From assembly GCA_947303085.1 (NCBI GenBank), contig CAMYXP010000005.1, forward strand, positions 1 to 64,000: a stretch of DNA of 64,000 nucleotides, written 5' to 3'. Made by a program: the position numbers and the translations under genes. Below are positions 16,873-25,938 of this stretch, piece after piece; within the stretch, counting starts at the first letter, position 1, and each line of letters opens with the position of its first letter. Source of the DNA: an uncultured Bacteroidales bacterium. Its GTDB lineage: Bacteria; Bacteroidota; Bacteroidia; Bacteroidales; F082. The notes beneath the pieces are model-generated. The model had not been told where the DNA came from and made no database searches. It saw only the letters and a program-made list of their open reading frames with translations.

Positions 16873-17754
16873 ATGGAAGCACAATACAAAAAGACGATAT
16901 CAGGCACATTGGGTGCAGGTATGAGTTCACTTTTCGGCAGTGATGCTGACTACTACATTCTGGAACATAGAGTTTCGTCGGAATATCATAAAGCAGGTGA
17001 TGTTCAAGAAATTATAGTTGATTATATAGAAATAGGAAGAGAGAAAGACTGCGCAGTTCGTTTTGATGAGACTTTTAAAACAGTAAGTCGTCGTCATGCA
17101 GCCATTGTCAAAGATGGTGACAGTTGGAAATTAAGACAGTTGTCGGACACAAACAGTACTTTTTTAAACGGCAAAAAGATTATTGACGAATGGTATCTAA
17201 AAAATGGCGACGAGATACAATTGTCAGTTAATGGACCGAAATTAGGATTCATTCTGCCAAATGCCAGCAACCGAGAGAAATTGGATTGGGCAAAGCGTTT
17301 CAAACTGTTCAAAGAGCAGGCTTTGAGACCTTATCGCACTTTATTAATAATAATAGGAATAGTGTTGCTGTTGGTTATAGGAGGTGGCATTGGGTATGGC
17401 ATTTATATCAATAATAAAAACACTGCTATAGAACTTGAAAATTTGGCATTGCGAGAACAGATAATCAACCAACAAAATCAGTTGATCGATCAGACTGAAA
17501 AACTTATTTTATTAACGCAGCAACTCGACTCTTCAAACAGAGAGTTGTACAAAACACAATTAGATGCTCTTAAAGCAAAGAGTGCAGCGGCCAAGAATGA
17601 AAAAGATTTGGTTAAGATGCAGAAAGCTTACAATGAAATGATAAATGAGACAACCTCTATGCGAGAAGAGATAGAAAGAATCAAAGAAAAAGAACGCCTT
17701 GAAGAAGCTGCAAGATACAATGAAAGAGAGAATTATTTAAATAACAAATATTAG
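16873..17754 (+). CDS. FHA – transmembrane – coiled-coil protein
   Basis: Protein of 293 residues with three parts. The N-terminal FHA domain (about 45-135) has EIGREKDCAV, TFKTVSRRHAAI and DTNSTFLNGKKI. A single membrane helix lies at about 155-178 (LLIIIGIVLLLVIGGGIGYG). A C-terminal coiled coil of ~110 residues (about 185-290) is rich in Gln, Glu and Lys. With the FHA inside the cell, the coiled coil would lie in the periplasm. I infer a membrane docking protein that could recruit phosphorylated partners or the FHA-bearing ATPase. It is fourfold smaller than the EssB/EccB-type components it might replace and shows no similarity to them. Confidence 0.85.
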   Translation: MEAQYKKTISGTLGAGMSSLFGSDADYYILEHRVSSEYHKAGDVQEIIVDYIEIGREKDCAVRFDETFKTVSRRHAAIVKDGDSWKLRQLSDTNSTFLNGKKIIDEWYLKNGDEIQLSVNGPKLGFILPNASNREKLDWAKRFKLFKEQALRPYRTLLIIIGIVLLLVIGGGIGYGIYINNKNTAIELENLALREQIINQQNQLIDQTEKLILLTQQLDSSNRELYKTQLDALKAKSAAAKNEKDLVKMQKAYNEMINETTSMREEIERIKEKERLEEAARYNERENYLNNKY

Positions 17755-17758
17755 TATT

Positions 17759-19030
17759 ATGTCGGAAACAATTAGATTTCGTTTGGCGGCAAGATGTGAA
17801 GCTGCCGGACGACCAAACAACGAAGATAATTTTCATATCAATGCCGATATTGCTGCAGGTAGCAAGCAATTCACCGGCGACGAGGTTTTGAATCTTGGCG
17901 CAAAAGGTGCGGTTTTGGTTGTTTGCGACGGCATGGGTGGAATGAATGCCGGTGAAGTAGCAAGCGATATTGCCGTAAAGACTATTAAAGCCTGGTTCGA
18001 CGCAAGCCACATAAACGACGATGTGTTGTCGAGCGACGCTACACGTTGCGACTATATCAAAAGAGCTATTCAGGCAGCCGATGCTAATATCAAAAATGAA
18101 AGCAAAGCCGATGAAGCTAAAAGCGGCATGGGTAGCACCATAGTGATGGTATGGCTGCTTGACGGCAAGGCTTATGTGGGATGGTGCGGTGACAGCAGAG
18201 CATACAGATACAATCCGAACAGTGGATTCTCGCAAATGAGCCACGACCATTCGTATGTTCAAGAGATGGTAGATGCTGGAAAACTGGCACCTGAGTTAGC
18301 ATTTGACCACCCTAACGGAAACATTATTACGAGAAGTCTCGGTGACCCACGCGGAGCAGCTCAACCAGACGTCAAGGTTTTCAATTTAAACGAAAACGAT
18401 GAGATTCTGTTGTGCAGCGACGGTTTATGCGGTGTTTTGCGCAATAATGACATCGAACAGGTGTTACAAAGCAACACATCTAGTATGACCGGTAGCCGCG
18501 ACGCACTTTGGGAGGCGGCACGCGTTGCAGGATGGCACGATAACGTGACAATAGTGTTAGCTCAAATAATGCCAATTCAGGTACAAGCACCCAAGCAAGA
18601 GCAGCCTGTACAAGAAACGCAGCCTGTCACAAAAGCATCAAAAGGCAATTCAACAAAATATATTATCATTGCCGCATGTGTTATTGCAGTGATTATTGGC
18701 ATCTTGCTTATCCCATCAAAGAAATCGGAATCGACACCGGCAAGCGCCAACACAGAGACAATAGTAACAACAGACTGTGATGATCCTGAATTAAATAAAG
18801 CTGTTGATATCTATTGTAATATTAATGTTTTTGAACTTACTGAAGATCAATTACAAGTATTGGACAAACATATCTCTCAGATTAAAGACTGTGAGCAATT
18901 GAAAAAAAGAGTTACTGAAAACACCAGACATTATATTCAAACAATTCAAGGCACCGACTTGCTTGATAAAACTGAAATAGACACATATATTGAGAGATTA
19001 CGTGGTATTAACAACAAAATAAATAATTAG
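17759..19030 (+). CDS. PP2C-type Ser/Thr phosphatase with membrane anchor
   Basis: Removes phosphate from Ser/Thr residues and is the likely opponent of the two kinases in this operon. The PP2C domain (about 1-270) has the metal-binding Asp motifs RPNNEDNFHI, VVCDGMGGMNAGE, GDSRAYRY, RSLGDPRG, LLCSDGLCGVL and HDNVTIVLA. A membrane helix at about 300-320 (YIIIAACVIAVIIGILLI) is followed by ~100 residues of probable periplasmic helical domain containing paired Cys (DCDDPELN, IKDCEQLKK). Membrane-anchored PP2C enzymes of this layout are known partners of sensor kinases. The gene starts 4 bases after the FHA/coiled-coil gene. Confidence 0.92.
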   Translation: MSETIRFRLAARCEAAGRPNNEDNFHINADIAAGSKQFTGDEVLNLGAKGAVLVVCDGMGGMNAGEVASDIAVKTIKAWFDASHINDDVLSSDATRCDYIKRAIQAADANIKNESKADEAKSGMGSTIVMVWLLDGKAYVGWCGDSRAYRYNPNSGFSQMSHDHSYVQEMVDAGKLAPELAFDHPNGNIITRSLGDPRGAAQPDVKVFNLNENDEILLCSDGLCGVLRNNDIEQVLQSNTSSMTGSRDALWEAARVAGWHDNVTIVLAQIMPIQVQAPKQEQPVQETQPVTKASKGNSTKYIIIAACVIAVIIGILLIPSKKSESTPASANTETIVTTDCDDPELNKAVDIYCNINVFELTEDQLQVLDKHISQIKDCEQLKKRVTENTRHYIQTIQGTDLLDKTEIDTYIERLRGINNKINN

Positions 19031-19033
19031 AAA

Positions 19034-19675
19034 ATGAAAAAACTATTATTAATAATAATGCTATGTTGCGCGGGATCACTTCTTGCACAATCGCCATGTG
19101 AATCGGCATTCAGCAAAGCGACAAAACTGTATAACGATCACAATTATACTCAGGCAAAAGAACAATTCCAAAAAGTGGCAAAGAATTGCGATTCCAAAAA
19201 AGATATTGCCAAAGTATATATTGAACTCTGCGACGCAATGATTCAAAACAAAAAACTTGCTGACGCTAATAATAATAAAAAGGCAGATAACACAGATGTT
19301 GAAAATCTAAACGAACAAATTGCAAGACAAACCAAAGAAATTCAAAGTCTGCAACAAGCCAATGCCGAATTGACAGAAAAGAATAACAATTTAGATAAAC
19401 AAAACGAAAGTCTGCTTAAAGAAAATCTTCGCAAAGATGATTTATTGAAAAACATCGGTGCAGAAAACATTAAAAAGCTAAATTATCTTATCACAAGATT
19501 TGATGAAGAATTTAAGGAGATTGAAGCATCAGGTTTTAACAAGAAGAATAGCAAGGAAATTCAAACCAAAATTGCTAATTACAGGAATGAACTTCAGGAT
19601 GCCATTAAAGCATACATCAACATTCCTGAACCTCAGAATAATACTACAGAAACATCAAATGAACAACCCGAATAG
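19034..19675 (+). CDS. Exported TPR-like / coiled-coil protein
   Basis: Protein of 213 residues with a signal peptide (MKKLLLIIMLCCAGSLLAQ). A short TPR-like pair follows (SAFSKATKLYNDHNYTQAKE, FQKVAKNCDSKKD), then a coiled coil (about 85-135) rich in Asn, Gln and Glu, and a helical tail. It is probably periplasmic. The opening resembles that of the 21310 gene, which begins with a related CEISINDAKNYYQKNEYEKA repeat. It is tightly packed between the phosphatase (3 bases) and a kinase gene (9 bases). Role unknown; a periplasmic adaptor is possible. Confidence 0.75.
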   Translation: MKKLLLIIMLCCAGSLLAQSPCESAFSKATKLYNDHNYTQAKEQFQKVAKNCDSKKDIAKVYIELCDAMIQNKKLADANNNKKADNTDVENLNEQIARQTKEIQSLQQANAELTEKNNNLDKQNESLLKENLRKDDLLKNIGAENIKKLNYLITRFDEEFKEIEASGFNKKNSKEIQTKIANYRNELQDAIKAYINIPEPQNNTTETSNEQPE

Positions 19676-19684
19676 ACTATTATT

Positions 19685-21304
19685 ATGCAACTTACAGAAA
19701 ATTTACAATTTGCGGAACGTTATATATTGAAGAAACAACTCGGTAGAGGCGGTTTCTCGGAAGTGTGGCTTGCCAGCGACAAATGGACCGGACTGGATGT
19801 GGCAGTAAAGGTTTACGCTCCAGGGCAAGGCATGGATGCAGATGGCCTTCAAGATTTCAGTAAGGAATTGGCAAACGTATATAATCTGAACCATACAAAT
19901 TTGCTTAAGCCTCAACATGTCGATTCTTGGCAAGGCATGCCTTATCTTATCATGGCATTTTGCGAGAAAGGTTCTTGTTATAAATATGTTGGAAAACTAC
20001 AAGAAGAAGAGGCTTGGAAACTTCTTGGCGATGTTGCTTCAGGCTTGGCTTATTTGCATGCTAAGGAAATCATACATCAAGATATTAAACCCGACAACAT
20101 TCTTATTGATGAAAACGGCAATTATCTTATCACTGATTTCGGTATCAGTGTGCAAGCACGAACCACATTGCGTAAGAGTGTAAATAACGCGAACACAGGC
20201 GGTGGCACGACTGCTTATATGGCTCCCGAACGTTTCTCAAGAGACCCTAAACCAATCAAAGCAAGTGATATCTGGTCGTTGGGCGCTACTATGTATGAAC
20301 TTGTCACAGGCAGAATGCCTTTCGGCGATGTTGGTGGAGGCATGCAACGTAGCGGTGCCAGCATACCTACAATAAGTGCACCAATTTCGCCAAATTTGAG
20401 GCAAACCATAATAAAAATGCTTGCCGAAGATCCATGGGAGAGGCCGACAGCATCGCTTTTGGCCGACTGGGCACAAAATCCTGAAGCTCTTTCTCTAATT
20501 TCAGAAGAAGACATGTCGCAAGACGACGGAAACTCGTTCTTAAAGGTCAAACCTTCAAAAATAGAGGCAAAACCTTCAGGAGAAGACATCAGCATCTTTG
20601 TAAAATCGGAAAGCAAATGGCGTTGCTTCTGTGATCAATCGAAGTGGTGTACAGTAGAAAAGAAAGACGATGAGACATTATTAGTCAGAATAAAGCCAAA
20701 CGAAACCGGCGAGGGAAGAAAGGCTAATGTCAATGTCATTGCAGGTTCAAGGGCATCGATTGTGACTGTTACGCAACCAACGTTACCAAAAAGAAAAAAG
20801 ACATTGTATCTAATTCTCGCGGCTGCACTGTTAATACTAGGAATTGCTGTTATTTGGAACGCCTCATCATATAGTAAAAAAGAAAGTTTAATAATTGAAA
20901 AGATGACAAATGACTATACAGAAGAGGTGAAAAAATGCGACTTGTTTACCAATAACATAGTTAAAGATAAAAAAGGCAACATCGGCAATGTCTCGTTTAT
21001 AATCAATGGTTTGGAATCATTAAAACAGATTGAGCAAATTGAAAGCAGACCATTGTTCAAAAAGACTAATATCGAGCCATGTTATGATAGCAAGTACAAT
21101 GCATATATAACAAAATTGAATGAGGTTCATGGTATTTTGACCGAGATTTATAATCAAAAGATTGAAAAAGGCTTACAAGACAGTCAGCTGACCAAAGATT
21201 ATAAAGAAAGACTTGACTTGATACAGCGAATCCTCGACCAGAGCAAAACCAACAATGGTAAAGCCACATTAATAAATATTGTTCCTAAAAAGCAAACTAA
21301 TTAA
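19685..21304 (+). CDS. Serine/threonine kinase – BACON domain – transmembrane protein
   Basis: Protein of 539 residues. The kinase domain (about 12-265) shows LGRGGFSEVWLA, VAVKVYAPG, the catalytic loop HQDIKPDN (Asp133, Lys135, Asn138), DFG (151-153), and YMAPERF. The catalytic Arg of HRD is Gln, so it is a non-RD kinase. Residues ~295-365 form a BACON-like beta domain (SESKWRCFCDQSKWCTVEK, ending TVTQP), followed by a membrane helix at about 372-393 (LYLILAAALLILGIAVIW) and ~140 residues of probable periplasmic helical domain. By this topology the BACON domain lies on the cytoplasmic side, which is odd for a domain usually found outside. It pairs with the PP2C phosphatase of the operon. Confidence 0.9.
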   Translation: MQLTENLQFAERYILKKQLGRGGFSEVWLASDKWTGLDVAVKVYAPGQGMDADGLQDFSKELANVYNLNHTNLLKPQHVDSWQGMPYLIMAFCEKGSCYKYVGKLQEEEAWKLLGDVASGLAYLHAKEIIHQDIKPDNILIDENGNYLITDFGISVQARTTLRKSVNNANTGGGTTAYMAPERFSRDPKPIKASDIWSLGATMYELVTGRMPFGDVGGGMQRSGASIPTISAPISPNLRQTIIKMLAEDPWERPTASLLADWAQNPEALSLISEEDMSQDDGNSFLKVKPSKIEAKPSGEDISIFVKSESKWRCFCDQSKWCTVEKKDDETLLVRIKPNETGEGRKANVNVIAGSRASIVTVTQPTLPKRKKTLYLILAAALLILGIAVIWNASSYSKKESLIIEKMTNDYTEEVKKCDLFTNNIVKDKKGNIGNVSFIINGLESLKQIEQIESRPLFKKTNIEPCYDSKYNAYITKLNEVHGILTEIYNQKIEKGLQDSQLTKDYKERLDLIQRILDQSKTNNGKATLINIVPKKQTN

Positions 21305-21309
21305 ATAAC

Positions 21310-22344
21310 ATGAAAAAGTATACACTATTATTCGTTCTGTTAGCAGGTGTTATTCTTAGCTTAAAAGCTCAAGACTGTGAAATTTCAATTAATGATGCAA
21401 AGAACTATTATCAGAAAAATGAATATGAAAAAGCATTATTAATCATTGCTGACATAGAAAAGGATTGCCCGAGTTATTTTATTGAGGTTAAGGACATCAA
21501 ACAGATATGTGAAAGAGAAGTTAACAAGAAAAATTCCTCATTAACAGTAAACAAGACTAAAATTGAATTCACTTCAATGGGAGGTATTGAAAAAGTTACT
21601 GTTAATCATAAGAATTGCACCTGGACGCACAGCAATAATCCCAAATGGTTAACTCTTAAAAGCACAGAAAACCAGCTGTCAATTGTGTGCGATAAAAACA
21701 CCTCTTCTAAAAAAAGAGAAGCATACATAACAATAACCAGTGATACTGACTTGACGAAAAAAATCCATGTCATACAAGAGCCAGACGCTTTGAGTGTTAG
21801 CAATGAGTATTTGTCCTTTCAGGCTGATGGAGGTACGACAACTATCTTCGTAACAAGCAACAGCAATTGGGCTGTTGACTCTCAGTCAGATTATTGGTTT
21901 AACGCAAAGAAACAAGGTAACAAACTTACCATAACATGCAACCACAATAGGACTTCAAACAAAAGAACCGGAAAACTTACCATTGTATCGGATAGTGGCA
22001 GCTCTGTTGTAATTACAATTGCACAAGCTGGAGAGGATGCTTATTTGAGTTTAACCGAAAGATTACATTATGGAAGTAAGGGAGGAAGCAACATCATCAC
22101 AGTTAACTCAAATGTTTATTGGTATGTCGGAAGTTCATCAGAAACATGGTGCAAGGCTACAAAAAAAGGCGAGCATGAATTAGTCATTGAAGTCAGACCT
22201 AATGACAATAAATACTCAAGAAGCGCTTTCGTTAAAATCCGCGCAAACGATAAATATAAAGACATTTATATTACTCAAGACAAACGTGGTTTCTTTAACG
22301 GAATAATCCAATGGTTTAAGGATCTCAAAGACAGAATATTCTAA
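21310..22344 (+). CDS. Exported protein with three BACON domains
   Basis: Protein of 344 residues with a signal peptide (hydrophobic residues 5-18, cleavage near LKAQ) and a short helical repeat (about 21-70). Three successive BACON-type beta domains follow (about 78-160, 162-242 and 243-325), each ending in a strand such as IHVIQEP, VITIAQAG or DIYITQD and each with a Trp-containing start. BACON domains are Bacteroidota surface or periplasmic modules, usually thought to mediate binding. The same domain occurs in the kinase just upstream, which suggests a shared ligand or protein-protein contact across the inner membrane. The gene directly precedes the FtsK-like ATPase gene. Confidence 0.82.
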   Translation: MKKYTLLFVLLAGVILSLKAQDCEISINDAKNYYQKNEYEKALLIIADIEKDCPSYFIEVKDIKQICEREVNKKNSSLTVNKTKIEFTSMGGIEKVTVNHKNCTWTHSNNPKWLTLKSTENQLSIVCDKNTSSKKREAYITITSDTDLTKKIHVIQEPDALSVSNEYLSFQADGGTTTIFVTSNSNWAVDSQSDYWFNAKKQGNKLTITCNHNRTSNKRTGKLTIVSDSGSSVVITIAQAGEDAYLSLTERLHYGSKGGSNIITVNSNVYWYVGSSSETWCKATKKGEHELVIEVRPNDNKYSRSAFVKIRANDKYKDIYITQDKRGFFNGIIQWFKDLKDRIF

Positions 22345-22364
22345 GAGTTATTAATTACAGCATT

Positions 22365-25300
22365 ATGGAGACAATTAAAATTGGCCGATCATCAGAAAAT
22401 GATATCGTTTTAGATGATAGTAAAATCAGCAGACTGCATCATTGTGAATGTGTTTTGCATGATGACGGTACTATTACCATTAAAGATTTGAATAGTACAA
22501 ATGGTGTATATGTTGATGGTAATAGAATTACAGAAGAAACGGCTATTAAGAAATGGTCCCATGTCCAAATAGGCAATGTGGAAATCACAGGTGATGACAT
22601 CAAGAAATGGTTTGAAGAGAAAAGGAAAGATCCTATTCCGCAGTCTAAAAAGATAATAGAAAAATTCGAAAGTTTAGCAACACGATATCGTAATAATCTT
22701 GAAGTCTTGGTTAAGACAATTGAGCTAAACACAGAACCATATATTCCATTGTTCCCTTCGGATGAAGAAAAAATAGCTTATATGGTTGAAGGATATTCAC
22801 GCAAATTGCATGATGCCACTGAAATTCTTCAGTTAATATCCAAATCTTCGCGTAAGGATGCCATTATCTTCCACGATGATATGGATTTAATGGCCGAACT
22901 TTGCAAAAAAGCCAAAGGGCAAGAGAAAGACGAGTGCCTTGAGATGCGTGAGCGTTTTATCTACGATGTAATTCTTCTACAGAAAGAAACCCTTAAAAAG
23001 GTGGAATCTACATTCAAAAAGCTCAACGAATACTATGAAGCTGCCTTTGATCCTTATTATGAAACCACAACAACGCAAAGCGCTGTTTGGAAAACCATCA
23101 ACAACAAACGCATAAGTGCCTTGCCATACCTCCTTTATGGATATAAAGACATGATGTTTCCGTTGTTTGAAGAGATGTTTCAGTTACAGTATCTGCAGTT
23201 CCTGCCATTCCTAACCAAAAAGAATCTGCTTCTACACTACGACAAAGACACACGCCTAACAGCACAAGATGTTGTTAATGGCATGATTGGCAGATTGTTA
23301 GCCGGTAGTCAAAGTGGCAATGTTCAACTATATGTTTTCGACCCTAAAGAACTTGGCGGAACCAGCAACATGCTCAAGATGCTCGACAAACACGTGTATA
23401 CGATATGTGCAAGGACTGGCGACATGCAGGCACAACTCTCAATGCTTGACAGATATGTTGAAGATGTTGTACAGAATCTATTGCAGGGACCTTACAACAC
23501 TTTGGCTGCATTCAATAAAGGCAAAGAAAAACAAGAGCCATATCAAATAGTGGTGCTAAAGGACTTCCCTTATGGAACGACACCAGAAATGGCTCGTACC
23601 ATCCAGCGTATAATTGCCAATGGCATTCGTGCTGGTGTACAGTTTGTCTTTATGGTAAACAACGATCTTTTGCATACCAGCGAAGAGTGTTTGAAGATCG
23701 AAACAATGCTTCATCTAGACGACGTTGCAGCGTTACAGGCAACAGAAATAGATCTGACGAAACAGCCCGACACCATACGTGAACAACAGAAATATGCAAT
23801 TATTGACGACAACAAATTGCATGAGATTGTCCAATATGTCAATGCCGGATTTGAAATCAAGACAGAAGAGATTTTGCGCCTTACTGACTACATGATTCCT
23901 AAAGAAGAATGGTGGACCAAGCAAAGCGCTAATCGTGCTGATATACCTTTTGGCATGTCATCCAACAAACAGATACAGAAAATCAACATCACACAGGAAA
24001 GCGGTCAGAACTCAGCCGTGGTCATTGGTATTCCAGGATCTGGAAAATCAGTGTTCCTCCATGTTCTTATCGCCAGTGCAATGATCAATTACTCACCGCG
24101 CGAGTTACAAATGTATCTGCTCGACTTCTCCGGCGTTGAGTTTGATGTTTATGCACGTCATAATCTGCCGCATGCACGCGTCATCGCACCTGAAGCTGAA
24201 CGTGAATTCGGATTGAGTATTCTTCGCGAAGTGTTTGAAGAAGGTAACCGTCGTATGACACTTTGCAGAGAAAACGGCGTAACCAATATCGTGGAATTAA
24301 AACGTAAGAATCCCGATATAGTGGTTCCACGTTTGCTAGTCATTATTGACGAATTCCAAAAGATATTTGAAATAGATAACGACAATATCAGCAAGGAAGC
24401 CAACACTAAAATACATGCAATCATTCAAGAGTATCGTAAGTTTGGCATCAATCTGATCCTTGCAACTCAGAAACTGCCGGCTAAGAGCATAGTACCGTTC
24501 GACTTGATTGCAAACCGTGTCGTGTTCAAGAGTGATCCGAACGATTTCAGCAATTTGATTAAATGGCCACACTCAACGCCTATGCCACGGCTATTGACAG
24601 GTTCTTGTGTGTATAATAATGAATCAGGCGCCGAAGTTGCCAACTACCTGACAAGATCATTCTTCATCAATGCTTCCAAGGAATTGGAAAACCTTTTGGA
24701 TGAAGTGGCTGAATTTGGCAAAGCTCACCCTGAGATGATGGACGACCATGTTTTGCGTACATTCCGCAGCAACGAGTTGCCTGAGTTTACCGAACGAATT
24801 GTATCAGAATGCCACTACGAGCCACAAGATGAGCCGCGCGAAGTGGGTGTTTATGTCGGCGAAAGTATTGCCATCGCGCCGTGTCACGTATATGTGCCTC
24901 TCACCAAGGACAGCAACAATAACATTCTTATCATTGGTGGTGTTCCTGGCGTAGCCAAGGGAATAGCATACCACGCTATGATTTCATCAATAGCCGAGCA
25001 CACAGAAAAGGCATGCAACGTCATTTTGATGAATTTTATGATGGAAGACGACCCTGTACAAAGTGTGTTCAAGAGTGAAATGTTTACTGCAATTTCAGAT
25101 TATTGCAATATACAAGAAGCACATACCGCAGAAGATGTTACAGAATACTTACAATTCGTGAAGGACGAAGTCATTGACGCTCGTAAGAACGACCCCACCC
25201 TTCCGTTGACTCATTTCTTCATCAGTATTTTCGAATTCCAGCGTGGACGAATGTTTGATGGCACGGGTAGTCGTGGCGACATGCAGTCGGAATGCTCTAT

Positions 25301-25580
25301 TCTGCTCGAGTATATATTAAAGAACGGCCCAATGGTGGGTGTATTCACCATATTGCAAGTCGATAATTTGATGAACCTCTGTCGACTCGGTTATGGCACA
25401 CAAAACATGTTCTGCCACCGTATCGCACTGCAGATGGCAGAACAGGATTCCGACAAAATTGTCGGCAATTCGGCAGCAAACAAGTTGTTGGTGCTCAGCC
25501 GTCCGGCCACCAATTATCGTGCTTTGTATTACAATAACGTCAACAGTTCAATTACTAAATTCAAACCATATAAGGTATAA
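22365..25580 (+). CDS. FHA–FtsK/SpoIIIE (EssC-like) ATPase
   Basis: Protein of 1071 residues with an N-terminal FHA domain (1-75: IKIGRSSENDIVL, SRLHHCEC, LNSTNGVYVDGNRI), a helical region (about 80-290) and three FtsK/SpoIIIE-like modules. Module 1 is degenerate (about 300-470). Module 2 is canonical, with Walker A GIPGSGKS at 555-562 and Walker B LLVIIDEF near 655-662. Module 3 has an altered loop GGVPGVAKG near 858. This FHA-plus-three-ATPase order is that of the type VII motor EssC. Unlike EssC, I see no transmembrane helices, so it would have to dock on a membrane partner, perhaps through its FHA domain. Small WXG100-like genes follow at once, as in type VII loci. Confidence 0.9.
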   Translation: METIKIGRSSENDIVLDDSKISRLHHCECVLHDDGTITIKDLNSTNGVYVDGNRITEETAIKKWSHVQIGNVEITGDDIKKWFEEKRKDPIPQSKKIIEKFESLATRYRNNLEVLVKTIELNTEPYIPLFPSDEEKIAYMVEGYSRKLHDATEILQLISKSSRKDAIIFHDDMDLMAELCKKAKGQEKDECLEMRERFIYDVILLQKETLKKVESTFKKLNEYYEAAFDPYYETTTTQSAVWKTINNKRISALPYLLYGYKDMMFPLFEEMFQLQYLQFLPFLTKKNLLLHYDKDTRLTAQDVVNGMIGRLLAGSQSGNVQLYVFDPKELGGTSNMLKMLDKHVYTICARTGDMQAQLSMLDRYVEDVVQNLLQGPYNTLAAFNKGKEKQEPYQIVVLKDFPYGTTPEMARTIQRIIANGIRAGVQFVFMVNNDLLHTSEECLKIETMLHLDDVAALQATEIDLTKQPDTIREQQKYAIIDDNKLHEIVQYVNAGFEIKTEEILRLTDYMIPKEEWWTKQSANRADIPFGMSSNKQIQKINITQESGQNSAVVIGIPGSGKSVFLHVLIASAMINYSPRELQMYLLDFSGVEFDVYARHNLPHARVIAPEAEREFGLSILREVFEEGNRRMTLCRENGVTNIVELKRKNPDIVVPRLLVIIDEFQKIFEIDNDNISKEANTKIHAIIQEYRKFGINLILATQKLPAKSIVPFDLIANRVVFKSDPNDFSNLIKWPHSTPMPRLLTGSCVYNNESGAEVANYLTRSFFINASKELENLLDEVAEFGKAHPEMMDDHVLRTFRSNELPEFTERIVSECHYEPQDEPREVGVYVGESIAIAPCHVYVPLTKDSNNNILIIGGVPGVAKGIAYHAMISSIAEHTEKACNVILMNFMMEDDPVQSVFKSEMFTAISDYCNIQEAHTAEDVTEYLQFVKDEVIDARKNDPTLPLTHFFISIFEFQRGRMFDGTGSRGDMQSECSILLEYILKNGPMVGVFTILQVDNLMNLCRLGYGTQNMFCHRIALQMAEQDSDKIVGNSAANKLLVLSRPATNYRALYYNNVNSSITKFKPYKV

Positions 25581-25631
25581 CTTCAGACAGTTAATAATAA
25601 AATTCATTAATAATCAATAAAATCTATCATT

Positions 25632-25919
25632 ATGGCAGCAACAGTTATTAACGATCCTGATTCAATCCATGCTTATCGTGGAAAGATTCAAAATGCAATT
25701 GAAAAACTTAAATCTCAACTTACAAAAACAGAAACAGCTGTAAATACAGTTAGTGAAAGTTGGAAAGACAGCAACTTCGTTGAATTTCAAAACAATTTCA
25801 ATGAAGATAAGGAACAAATAAGACCTTTATGCGATGTATTGTCAAATTATGAGAGTAACCTTCTGTATCAGTTGGAACAAAAATTAAGAACATACAAAGG
25901 TACTTCGATGCATTTGTAG
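25632..25919 (+). CDS. WXG100-like small protein (W-x-D variant)
   Basis: Protein of 95 residues, all helical, with the two-helix hairpin layout of WXG100/EsxA proteins. Trp44-Lys-Asp46 (SESWKDSNF) sits where the W-x-G turn is expected, between an Ala/Lys/Glu-rich first helix and a second helix (FVEFQNNFNEDKEQIRPLC). There is no signal peptide. I see no YxxxD/E export signal at the C-terminus. It directly follows the FtsK-like ATPase gene, the usual place for the main EsxA-like substrate. The family call rests on size, helical pattern, the Trp position and context. Confidence 0.75.
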   Translation: MAATVINDPDSIHAYRGKIQNAIEKLKSQLTKTETAVNTVSESWKDSNFVEFQNNFNEDKEQIRPLCDVLSNYESNLLYQLEQKLRTYKGTSMHL

Positions 25920-25938
25920 AAGATAAAAGACATTTATT

